NCBI GenBank assembly: GCA_003555185.1
Contig: PWFZ01000018.1
Span: 1 to 9,085, forward strand
DNA: 9,085 nt
Reading direction: 5' to 3'
Source: Balneolaceae bacterium
GTDB lineage: Bacteria; Bacteroidota; Rhodothermia; Balneolales; Balneolaceae
Part shown: positions 1 through 6,634 of the stretch, one piece after another
Layout: every line of letters starts with the position of its first letter
Position numbering within the stretch: the stretch's first letter is position 1
Notes under the pieces: generated by a model
Told to the model about the DNA's origin: nothing
The model's input: the letters and a program-made list of their open reading frames with translations, nothing else
Databases searched by the model: none
Position numbers and translations under genes: made by a program

Positions 1-359
1 GAGGAACCGTTGCAGCCATGGCTGGTATTGGGGGCGGAACCGTAATTGTCCCTGCCTTAAATTTATGGTACAGAATTCCATTGGTGAAAGCTGTAAGTAT
101 TTCCTCACTCGCAATTGTGATGATCTCTCTGTCCGGCTGGCTGCAGTTTGCTTTTTTTTCAGGAAATACCTCTGGGGTAACAGATTACACATTAGGCTTT
201 GTTGATTTTGGGACAGGCTTACCCTTAGTATTAGGAGCCTTTTTAGGAGGATTTTTTGGGGTACGAATTGGCACCTACATGAAACAATCTCATTTGCAGA
301 TTGGTTTTTCCGTACTTGTTTGTGTGGTGGCCATTGTGATGGTGTGGAACATTCTTTAG
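1..359 (+). CDS. TSUP (TauE/SafE) family permease, C-terminal part
   Basis: The reading frame is open from the first bases of the window (codons from position 3, reading GTVAAM...) to a TAG at 357-359. It begins upstream, so the methionine at 18 is probably internal. The visible 118 residues start with the TauE/SafE hallmark GIGGGTVIVPAL, which opens each half of these transporters. Three hydrophobic segments follow (roughly KAVSISSLAIVMISLSGW, GLPLVLGAFLGGFFGVRIG and LQIGFSVLVCVVAIVMVW). Family members usually have about 250-280 residues in two inverted halves, so this looks like the second half, ending at a normal C-terminus. TSUP proteins are inner-membrane carriers for sulfite, sulfonates or other organic anions; the substrate cannot be read from this fragment. 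No convincing terminator follows in 360-473. Confidence 0.85.
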   Translation, partial: GTVAAMAGIGGGTVIVPALNLWYRIPLVKAVSISSLAIVMISLSGWLQFAFFSGNTSGVTDYTLGFVDFGTGLPLVLGAFLGGFFGVRIGTYMKQSHLQIGFSVLVCVVAIVMVWNIL

Positions 360-473
360 GTATTTGCAAAAGTTAATCGCATCGGTGAGAATCATCTTCA
401 CTAGTAGGAACAATCAAAAGCTTTAGGTCTAAAATATGTTGGCCTAATTTAACTCATTTACAGAGCAGAACAG

Positions 474-968
474 ATGTACATTGTTGAACAACGTCAGCAG
501 ATTCAATTAATAAAAGAGATGACACAATTACGCAGGGATACTGAAAATTGTGAGGTTTATTTTCACCATACGCTTAACGATCAGGTTTGGAAAAGTTTTT
601 TCCCACGGGCAACGAAAGGAGAGCTAGGGCCAAAACTTTTACGCCAGGATCCATTACCGGATTCATTAGAAGACCGAATTATGATGTGCCTTGAAGAAGA
701 TGTGCCGGAAAATGCCATAGGCCTTGGAATTGAACTTTCCATCGATATAGAAAAATGGCCGCATATTATGAGCGTTTTAGAAGAGAAGCGCAGATCTCTT
801 GTCGCAAGTCAGATCCGATTGTTTATAAAGCATCTTCAGTTAAATTCTTATGAAGAAAATATCCGTCATCTGCAGATTGACAAAGATAAACTGGAGTTGA
901 GCGAAAAGGATTTTAAAAAGCTTATATGGCGTGCCCGAAAACTTAAGATGAAGTTATATCTGCCATAA
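474..968 (+). CDS. hypothetical protein, 164 aa, soluble and charged
   Basis: I do not recognise this protein. ATG 474 is the first usable start: the frame is closed by a TAA at 450-452, and no ATG, GTG or TTG lies between. There is no clear Shine-Dalgarno sequence. The product has no signal peptide or membrane segment. Its N-terminal 30 residues are charged and helical-looking (QRQQIQLIKEMTQLRRDTEN). The middle contains a PLPDSLEDRI stretch, and the C-terminal third is rich in Lys, Glu and Leu (EKDFKKLIWRARKLKMKLYLP). Its stop codon lies 18 bp from the stop of the convergent histidine kinase. It follows the permease gene in the same direction after 114 bp, so co-transcription is possible but unproven. 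Length, a clean start and the absence of a better overlapping frame support a real gene. Confidence 0.7.
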   Translation: MYIVEQRQQIQLIKEMTQLRRDTENCEVYFHHTLNDQVWKSFFPRATKGELGPKLLRQDPLPDSLEDRIMMCLEEDVPENAIGLGIELSIDIEKWPHIMSVLEEKRRSLVASQIRLFIKHLQLNSYEENIRHLQIDKDKLELSEKDFKKLIWRARKLKMKLYLP

Positions 969-986
969 CTGGTATGTGTTCTAATT

Positions 987-2966
987 TTACTTTTCCAAAA
1001 CGGCATCTTTTGCAATCGGAAACGTAATAATAAATACAGTTCCTTTACCCACTTTACTTTCACAACTGATTGTCCCATTCATAGACTCAGTTAGGTTTTT
1101 CACTATATAGAGTCCAAGTCCGGTAGAGGACTCATTTCCGGTAGGTTTATTTGAAAGTCGGCTGAATCGTTTGAATAATTTTTTCTGATCAGCCTCATCA
1201 ATTCCCAGGCCGGTATCTTTGACGCAAATTTCAACATGCTCATTGCGAAGATTTACTGATAGAGTGACTGTTGACCCTTTCTCAGAAAACTTCAGAGCAT
1301 TTGACAATAAATTATCGATGATGCTTCTAAAGTTACCTTTGTTCAATAAAACCGTAATATTCTCTTTTAGAAGGTTTATTTCTAGGTGAATCCCTTTCGA
1401 GTCGGCCTTATTTTTATATGCATTTGCAATTTCTTGCAAGAGCTCAGAGATATTTTCAAGTTCAAGATTTTTCTCACTTAAACCATTTTCAATCAAATTT
1501 ACATCCAAAAAATTGTTAATCATATTAAGCATACGATCTGAACTCTGCCTGATTATATCGATATACGTTTTGTTTTCCTGGTCGTCTTTAATTGTGGTTT
1601 CAAGCAGATCTGTAATTCCTATGATGGATGAAAGAGGGTTACGGAGGTCATGGGCAGCGATTCCCATAAACTGATTTTTCTCTTCATTTAACTGAAGTAG
1701 CTTCTCATTTTGCTTTTCAATCTCTTTACGACGTTTGTTTAGAAGCATGTTAGCTCGTTTTCGCTGAGAATTTAAGTAATATAGAAGAGTAGTTATTACT
1801 ACGAGAAACAACAGGCCGATGAGGAGAAAGTTTCTCCAAAGCATTTGTTCTGATAGTTGAACCGCACTCAAGGCAGCTTCTTTGTTAAGAAGATCTATTT
1901 GCTGATCTTTTTGTTCTATGTCGAACTGATTCTGTATCTGACTAATCTGTGTTATCCGCTCAAGATTCAATACTTTTGTATGTTCTGCATGATATTTTTT
2001 GAATTGCTCATGTGCATTTTCGTAATCACCCAATCGTTCGTACACTTTTGCTACCATTTCGTACCCTTCCAGCGTGTATTGACTCTGATTTATACTAAGT
2101 GCAATATCACGTCCTCTTTCTGCATATTTTAAAGCTTTCTCATAGTCTCTTGTTCGCTTATACAATTTTGCCAAATACAGATTACTACCACTAAGGTTCA
2201 CATAATAGTTGTTTTCATCAAAAAATTGGATGGCCTTTTCAAGGTGTTTTTCAGCTTCATCAAATCGATCCATCTCAATCAATACATTGCCAATATTTGT
2301 TATGGCTATCATATTTAATCGGGGAGAATCTATTTCTGTTTCGGTCATGTTTCGTGCTAATTCATAATATTCCAAAGCCAGATCATAATCCTTCATATAA
2401 TAATAGGTGACACCGAGATTCATGGTAGCCTGACCTATTAACTCTAAATTTCCAACCTCTTTTAGCTGATCAATAGCCGACTGGAAATATCTGGTAGCAG
2501 ATTCATAGTTTTCCTGTAGAATATGTACTGATGCAATTTTATTTTGGGTGTGCCCAATCTTTTCAAAGTCTTCTTTATCCAGGTACATTTCTAGAGCAAC
2601 AAGCAAGTACTCGAGTGCTATGTCGTAGTCACCGAATATTATATAAAGACTGCCTAATACATTATAAGAATCAGCGATTCCATCACTATAACCAATATTT
2701 TGAGAAAGTTCGAGAGCTTGTAGTGCGGCTTGGCTGGCTTTTAACGGATTTTCACTTTCCAGTGAATTGGCGATAGATAACAGACTATCTGCTCCTGAAA
2801 TATTAATTGGAAACTGGCTGAATTGCCCCCTTTCTTCATCATAGTAATAGGCTGTATCAAGTTGTGTAGTATTTTGGGCTTTATCTGAGGTTTGCAGCCC
2901 GAAAATAATGCTGATAGGGTAAGCCCATAGTAATACTAGAAGTAATCCTCTGAATGTATTTTTCAT
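987..2966 (-). CDS. TPR-repeat membrane sensor histidine kinase (orphan)
   Basis: This is a signal-transducing kinase, 659 residues from ATG 2966. A TTG four codons upstream (2978) is possible but less likely; neither has a clear ribosome site. Numbering below counts from the TTG. A hydrophobic N-terminus (about 10-28) looks like a signal peptide or anchor. About seven tetratricopeptide repeats span 65-335, for example YNVLGSLYIIFGDYDIALEY. A short coiled coil (345-370), a transmembrane helix (381-402) and a second coiled coil (405-435) follow. The kinase core has the H-box AAHDLRNPLSS with phospho-acceptor His443, the N-box DNLLSNALKF (Asn556, Asn560), the G1 box DTGLGID (588-594) and the G2 box STGLGL (618-623). 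All residues needed for ATP binding and autophosphorylation are present. There is no receiver domain, and no response regulator is encoded in the window. The TPR sensor is probably periplasmic. The ligand is unknown. Confidence 0.93.
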   Translation of the reverse strand: MKNTFRGLLLVLLWAYPISIIFGLQTSDKAQNTTQLDTAYYYDEERGQFSQFPINISGADSLLSIANSLESENPLKASQAALQALELSQNIGYSDGIADSYNVLGSLYIIFGDYDIALEYLLVALEMYLDKEDFEKIGHTQNKIASVHILQENYESATRYFQSAIDQLKEVGNLELIGQATMNLGVTYYYMKDYDLALEYYELARNMTETEIDSPRLNMIAITNIGNVLIEMDRFDEAEKHLEKAIQFFDENNYYVNLSGSNLYLAKLYKRTRDYEKALKYAERGRDIALSINQSQYTLEGYEMVAKVYERLGDYENAHEQFKKYHAEHTKVLNLERITQISQIQNQFDIEQKDQQIDLLNKEAALSAVQLSEQMLWRNFLLIGLLFLVVITTLLYYLNSQRKRANMLLNKRRKEIEKQNEKLLQLNEEKNQFMGIAAHDLRNPLSSIIGITDLLETTIKDDQENKTYIDIIRQSSDRMLNMINNFLDVNLIENGLSEKNLELENISELLQEIANAYKNKADSKGIHLEINLLKENITVLLNKGNFRSIIDNLLSNALKFSEKGSTVTLSVNLRNEHVEICVKDTGLGIDEADQKKLFKRFSRLSNKPTGNESSTGLGLYIVKNLTESMNGTISCESKVGKGTVFIITFPIAKDAVLEK

Positions 2967-3074
2967 AATAACGAGCAACTATTATGAGGGAAAGCATTAA
3001 ATACCTAAAACTATTCTCAAATTTTAAAAAAAATGAAAATATTAATCAATAGATAGTTTTCAATTATCTTAAAA

Positions 3075-3713
3075 TCAATACCCCCATGGAGCTGGAGGTG
3101 CTTCTACAGGCTGAGTAATATCAAATTCCATCCGGATTGAATTTCCTTCTTTTGGCCAGTGGACGCCATATGCAAGTGTTTCATCATCCATTATATCGAT
3201 AAACCAAAAGTTGTCATTCCTCATTGGTAAAATATCGGCGGTGTGTTCATCGGCATAAAAAATTTGGCGGGTTTCCAAGCCGGGAGTAGGAGCCATGCCA
3301 CCATATTGAGTGATTTCTTCCTCTGTACCGTCCTCATTTCTATGATCGTGTTTCAGCTGAAGAGTACCGGGTTGTTTTGTAATAAGCAGATTTCGAGAAT
3401 GATCATCATCAATATGAAGTGAAATATGCGTTAGTGTGTCGGTACAATTGCGTACATGTATTCTAATTCTATCAGCATCAAAGGTTTGGTAGTATGGAGT
3501 GGCATCAGCCAGGATTCCATCGTAAGCATTACCGCAATGCTCCTGGATGTTTTCCCAAAAGGCTAGCTGTTCGGGTTCTATGTCGAACTCCTCGGCAGCT
3601 TCTTCCGGTGCATATTCAAACGCTGTGTCGGGTTGTTCAGCTTCATTACAAGCGGAAATAAGAAAAGTTATCGATAGTAGAAGTGACAGCGGAAGTCCTA
3701 AAAACCGTTTCAT
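3075..3713 (-). CDS. secreted lipoprotein, conserved family of unknown function
   Basis: The 212-residue product starts with MKRF, a hydrophobic stretch and a lipobox LISAC, so Cys22 should be lipidated and the protein held in an envelope membrane. An acidic linker (residues 23-45, many Glu) precedes the folded domain. Recognisable blocks are FWENIQEHCGNAYDG (52-66), IRIHVRNC (83-90), KHDHRNEDG (121-129), the following TQYGG, and the terminal PPAPWGY (206-212). From memory, proteins sharing these blocks, including the KHDHRxEDG core and PPAPWG end, occur in many Gram-negative bacteria with no known activity; no search was run. Cys60 and Cys90 could form a disulfide. The His/Asp/Glu-rich core could bind a metal, which is inference. 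The gene has no strong Shine-Dalgarno. It is cut off from ftsZ by a terminator and lies 108 bp upstream of the kinase gene in the same direction, so the two may share a transcript. Confidence 0.85.
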   Translation of the reverse strand: MKRFLGLPLSLLLSITFLISACNEAEQPDTAFEYAPEEAAEEFDIEPEQLAFWENIQEHCGNAYDGILADATPYYQTFDADRIRIHVRNCTDTLTHISLHIDDDHSRNLLITKQPGTLQLKHDHRNEDGTEEEITQYGGMAPTPGLETRQIFYADEHTADILPMRNDNFWFIDIMDDETLAYGVHWPKEGNSIRMEFDITQPVEAPPAPWGY

Positions 3714-3807
3714 ATGTATTGTTTTATATTCAATTTAAGAGGTAGAATTTGATGAAAAAGGAGCTGAAATACAAAGGTAGAAGAGGATATAGTACAATAA
3801 TAAAAAG

Positions 3808-3839
3808 AAAAGGAGCTCCCGATCAAAGGAACTCCTTTT
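3808..3839 (-). terminator. intrinsic terminator after ftsZ, possibly bidirectional
   Basis: AAAAGGAGCTCC (3808-3819) pairs with GGAACTCCTTTT (3828-3839) through 11 of 12 positions, with one C/A mismatch (3816/3831) and an 8-nt loop. Read on the minus strand, the stem is followed by CTTTTTATTA, giving the U-rich run of a Rho-independent terminator about 80 nt after the ftsZ stop. On the plus strand the stem ends in TTTTTGATTT, so it could also stop antisense transcription. It separates the dcw operon from the lipoprotein gene. Confidence 0.8.
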
Positions 3840-3918
3840 TGATTTAGCAATCTATAGCGTGGGCATAGCATACCCACCTATGTTTTTAAAGTGCAATCTA
3901 ACAGCTAAGAACAGTGCA
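3840..3918 (-). other. ftsZ 3' untranslated region
   Basis: This non-coding stretch lies between the ftsZ stop and the terminator. On the minus strand it contains two copies of TAGATTGC (plus-strand 3893-3900 and 3847-3854). Between them is a small hairpin (plus-strand 3859-3877, GTGGG against CCCAC, then a mismatch and two further pairs, 3-nt loop). The segment GATTGCTAAATC (3852 to 3841) is the reverse complement of a segment in the ftsA leader. A 3' UTR with its own hairpin and terminator could be a stable RNA end, but no expression can be inferred. Confidence 0.5.
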
Positions 3919-5244
3919 TTAATCCATGATTTTTCTCAGGAATGCAGGCTGATCTGTATCGCGTTTGTCGATTCTTTCTTCGCGTTCATTCAGTAGTGTA
4001 TTACCACTTGCTTCACGTTTAGCCTGATGTTCTGTTGGCAGTTCATCATTGGCTTCTTTTTCGCTGTTGGATCGGATATACTTTAGATCTCTGCGGTGAA
4101 TTGCCGGAGAGTCCATGTTTTTTAAATTCCCTTCACCTTTGTAAAAAGGTCCGTCCACACTATTGTGCGACCGGCCAATATCACTGGCTTTGGGAAGACT
4201 GTTTGTTTTTGCTTTTGATACCGGCTCTTTGGAAGAGTTTGGCGCAATTTTGGCCTGATTCCGGTCATCGCTAAGATCAAATCCTGTAGCAATTACGGTT
4301 ACACAAATCTCATCGTCGAAGGATTCGTCTAACCCCGTACCCATTATAATTTCGGCATCTTCTCCGGCTTCCTGCTGGATGATGCTTGTTGCCGTGTTTG
4401 TTTCACGCATTCCAAGGTTTCCACCGGCTGAAATATTTACAAGCACATTTCGTGCTCCGCGAATACTCACTCCATCAAGCAGGGGGGAGTTAATCGCTTC
4501 GCGAGCTGCAATCTCAGCTCTGTCAGGCCCACTGGCGGTAGCAGAACCCATAATAGCGGCTCCACCCTCGATCATGGTTGTCCGGACGTCAGCAAAGTCA
4601 AGGTTAATCAAACCGGGCATTAAAATGAGGTCTGATATTCCACGTGTTGCGTTGTACAACACTTCATTCGCCATTTCGAAGGCATCAATCAGTGAAGTAT
4701 TTTCATCTGAGATGTCAAGCAGTCGTTCATTTGGTATTACAATTACGGTATCACAGTTTTTCTTCAATTCTGTGATCCCTTCAAGCGCATACTTCATACG
4801 AACTTTTCCTTCACACTGGAAGGGGGTAGTAACCACACCTACGGTTAAAATTCCTTTCCGCTTTGCAATTCCTGCAACTACGGGTGCTCCTCCTGTACCG
4901 GTTCCGCCACCCATCCCTGCTGTGATAAATATCATATCAGCTGAATCGACGGCTTCGTCTAAATCGTGTCTGTTTTCTTCAACCGCTTCGCGGCCAATTT
5001 CGGGTCGTGCGCCTGCACCCAGTCCGCTGGTAAGATTGGCTCCAACCTGGATGGCCAAATCTGCCTGATTGTTTTTCAACGCCTGGGCATCGGTGTTAAG
5101 AGCGATATACTCCACACTGTCCAGTCCTTTTCGAATCATGTTGTTGATGGCATTACCGCCGCCACCGCCAACTCCTATTACTTTTATTTTTGCGTTATCC
5201 TGACCTTTTTCGTCAAAGCTAAAGCGTGATGTTACGTTTTTCAT
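3919..5244 (-). CDS. ftsZ: cell division GTPase FtsZ
   Basis: FtsZ is the tubulin-like GTPase that polymerises into the Z-ring at midcell. The 441-residue protein has the nucleotide-binding GVGGGGGNAIN loop (24-34), NTDAQAL (50-56), the tubulin signature GGGTGTG (112-118), and the T7 synergy-loop residues in NLDFAD (214-219) that complete the active site of the next subunit. After the globular part (to about 320) comes a long charged linker, then the C-terminal peptide PAFLRKIMD that docks on FtsA. The start is ATG 5244, with AAAGGT 6 nt upstream. The segment after strand S5 reads TTPFQCEGKVR, where E. coli has TKPFNFEGKKR and B. subtilis a similar TRPF-FEG form; this is unusual but does not remove a catalytic residue. 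It is the last dcw gene here, 87 bp after ftsA, and is followed by a terminator. Confidence 0.98.
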   Translation of the reverse strand: MKNVTSRFSFDEKGQDNAKIKVIGVGGGGGNAINNMIRKGLDSVEYIALNTDAQALKNNQADLAIQVGANLTSGLGAGARPEIGREAVEENRHDLDEAVDSADMIFITAGMGGGTGTGGAPVVAGIAKRKGILTVGVVTTPFQCEGKVRMKYALEGITELKKNCDTVIVIPNERLLDISDENTSLIDAFEMANEVLYNATRGISDLILMPGLINLDFADVRTTMIEGGAAIMGSATASGPDRAEIAAREAINSPLLDGVSIRGARNVLVNISAGGNLGMRETNTATSIIQQEAGEDAEIIMGTGLDESFDDEICVTVIATGFDLSDDRNQAKIAPNSSKEPVSKAKTNSLPKASDIGRSHNSVDGPFYKGEGNLKNMDSPAIHRRDLKYIRSNSEKEANDELPTEHQAKREASGNTLLNEREERIDKRDTDQPAFLRKIMD

Positions 5245-5250
5245 GATGTT

Positions 5251-5256
5251 ACCTTT
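5251..5256 (-). promoter_or_regulatory. ftsZ ribosome binding site
   Basis: AAAGGT on the minus strand lies 6 nt before ATG 5244, within ATCAAAAAAGG. It supports this start. The same 11-mer ATCAAAAAAGG also occurs across the loop of the upstream hairpin. Confidence 0.6.
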
Positions 5257-5259
5257 TTT

Positions 5260-5290
5260 GATTGCTAACTGTAGATTGCTTGTTCTTGTT
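5260..5290 (-). repeat. AGCAATC words and AACAAGAACA in the ftsZ leader
   Basis: Read on the minus strand this segment has AACAAGAACA (5290-5281), AGCAATCTA (5280-5272) and TTAGCAATC (5268-5260), so AGCAATC occurs twice, 14 nt apart. The same AACAAGAACA and TTAGCAATCAAA words occur in the ftsA leader. Reverse complements of the AGCAATC words occur in the ftsZ 3' UTR. Confidence 0.6.
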
Positions 5291-5294
5291 GAAT

Positions 5295-5317
5295 ACCCGA
5301 TCCTTTTTTGATCGGGT
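5295..5317 (-). other. perfect hairpin in the ftsA-ftsZ gap
   Basis: ACCCGATC (5295-5302) and GATCGGGT (5310-5317) form a perfect 8-bp stem with a 7-nt loop. In the mRNA direction the loop is AAAAAAG. No U-run follows on the minus strand, so it is not a standard intrinsic terminator for ftsA transcripts. Position just after the ftsA stop and about 50 nt before ftsZ suggests an RNA processing, stability or pausing element, which is inference. Confidence 0.6.
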
Positions 5318-5331
5318 CATCGGTTCCTATG

Positions 5332-6588
5332 CTAAAGTTCCTTAAACCAGTTTTTCATCCGGCCTGTAATTGTACCTATTACAGCTTCTACGGATTTATC
5401 CTTGTAGGACCCTGTAATGGGTTCATTTCTATCGCCTGTTTTTAGTGCATGGAGAACCAGTCCCACACTTGTGGCGTAAATTGGACTATCAACTTCTTCT
5501 ATTAAACCGCCGGCAAGTCCCAGGGGACGACCAATTTTTGCATCCATTCCTAAAACCTCGTTTGCAAGCGGACATACATTTTTGATAAGTGCACCACCGC
5601 CGGAGATTACGATTCCCGCGCTAAGCGAGTCAGCATAACCACTCCGTTTAATTTCGATGGCTACGATTTCCATTATTTCTTCCATTCTGGCCTGAATAAT
5701 CTTCGCCAGAATACTTTTAGTAATTTCTTTTGGCGGACGACCGGCAATTCCGGGAATGGTGATGGATTCATCATCCTCAATCATATCCACAAAACTTTCT
5801 CCATACTGATGCTTCAGCTTTTCAGCCTGATCGTCCAGTACACTCAAGCCTACACGAATATCATCTGTTACCTTTTTCCCGGCAATGGCGATGACGGCTG
5901 TATGACGAATGGTGTTGTCCTGAAAGACAGCTAAATCCGTTGTTCCACCGCCAATATCGACAAGCACTACGCCTGCTTCCTTCTCTTCATCATCGAGCAC
6001 GGCGTATGAGCTAGCCAGCGGTTCCAAAATGATATCAGCCACTTCATATCCGGCACGTTCAACACATCGGTATAGATTTTTGGCGGCTGAAACCAATCCT
6101 GTGATAATGTGCACTTCAGCTTCCATTCTCATTCCACTCATACCAACGGGATCGCTGATGCCATCCTGACCATCAACCACAAACTCCTGTGGAATCACAT
6201 GTATAATCTGCTGATCGGGGGGAAGCATGATGCGCTGACAGTCTTCCAGAAGACGTTCTACATCCTTAATAGTAATTTCTTTGTCTTTGTTATTAATCGT
6301 GATCACTCCTTTACTGCGGATGCTGCGGATATGATCTCCGGCGATTCCCACATTTACGGAATTCACTTCAATACCTGACGCCAGTTGAGCTTGTTCAACA
6401 GCTGTCTTAATAGCGTTAACCGTTTTGTCTATGTTAACGACAACGCCCCTGTTGAGCCCGTCACTTTTCGCTTTACCGACCCCGAGTATATGAATCCGAT
6501 CCTGATCGTTGATGGATGCCACAACTGCACATATTTTGGTTGTGCCAATATCAAGACCTACTACGATACGTTCATTTTCATTTGTCAT
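5332..6588 (-). CDS. ftsA: cell division protein FtsA
   Basis: FtsA is the actin-like ATPase that binds the FtsZ tail and tethers the Z-ring to the inner membrane. The 418-residue protein shows the phosphate-1 motif GLDIGTTK (11-18), the FtsA-specific 1C region (about 85-165), the phosphate-2 motif VDIGGGTTDLAVF (210-222) and the adenosine motif ISGGGA (328-333). The C-terminus ends in an amphipathic helix, VIGTITGRMKNWFKEL, which is the usual membrane-targeting sequence. Length is normal for the family. ATG 6588 is preceded by AGGTGG at a 4-nt spacing. The gene lies 46 bp after ftsQ and 87 bp before ftsZ, the usual order. Confidence 0.97.
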   Translation of the reverse strand: MTNENERIVVGLDIGTTKICAVVASINDQDRIHILGVGKAKSDGLNRGVVVNIDKTVNAIKTAVEQAQLASGIEVNSVNVGIAGDHIRSIRSKGVITINNKDKEITIKDVERLLEDCQRIMLPPDQQIIHVIPQEFVVDGQDGISDPVGMSGMRMEAEVHIITGLVSAAKNLYRCVERAGYEVADIILEPLASSYAVLDDEEKEAGVVLVDIGGGTTDLAVFQDNTIRHTAVIAIAGKKVTDDIRVGLSVLDDQAEKLKHQYGESFVDMIEDDESITIPGIAGRPPKEITKSILAKIIQARMEEIMEIVAIEIKRSGYADSLSAGIVISGGGALIKNVCPLANEVLGMDAKIGRPLGLAGGLIEEVDSPIYATSVGLVLHALKTGDRNEPITGSYKDKSVEAVIGTITGRMKNWFKEL

Positions 6589-6592
6589 ATAA

Positions 6593-6598
6593 CCACCT
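6593..6598 (-). promoter_or_regulatory. ftsA ribosome binding site
   Basis: AGGTGG on the minus strand, 4 nt before ATG 6588, is the best Shine-Dalgarno match in the window. Most other genes here have weak or no such site. The spacing is slightly short. Confidence 0.6.
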
Positions 6599-6623
6599 GT
6601 TCTTGTTCTTTGATTGCTAAATC
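6598..6623 (-). repeat. leader words shared by ftsA and ftsZ
   Basis: On the minus strand GATTTAGCAATC (6623-6612) is followed by AACAAGAACA (6607-6598), just upstream of the ftsA ribosome site. TTAGCAATCAAA and AACAAGAACA both recur in the ftsZ leader, in the opposite order. The 12-mer GATTTAGCAATC recurs on the plus strand at 3841-3852. Confidence 0.6.
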
Positions 6624-6634
6624 GTTATTCAAAT

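Noticed and set aside
382..400. Small inverted repeat GTGA/TCAC after the permease gene
   Set aside because: Only four paired bases plus a wobble, and no U-run; not a terminator.
431..452. Possible Bacteroidota-type promoter element TATGTTGG (435-442) upstream of the 164-residue gene
   Set aside because: It is one base off the TAnnTTTG form and no matching -33 element is clear. Too weak in AT-rich DNA.
1857..2776. Plus-strand open frames within the kinase gene (1857-2132, 2531-2776)
   Set aside because: Both are inside the TPR-coding region and have Phe/Tyr/Cys-rich products typical of reverse-complement frames; no recognisable domain.
3007..3060. Inverted repeat AAAACTAT/ATAGTTTT around an A8/T8 run between the lipoprotein and kinase genes
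   Set aside because: The 8-bp arms are AT-rich and 38 nt apart. The T8 on the minus strand is not preceded by a stable stem, so it does not support a terminator.
4379..5068. 229-codon open frame antisense to ftsZ
   Set aside because: It lies wholly inside ftsZ on the opposite strand, and its Ser/Pro/Ala/Ile-rich product is what the reverse frame of a Gly/Ala-rich gene gives. No family motif or ribosome site.
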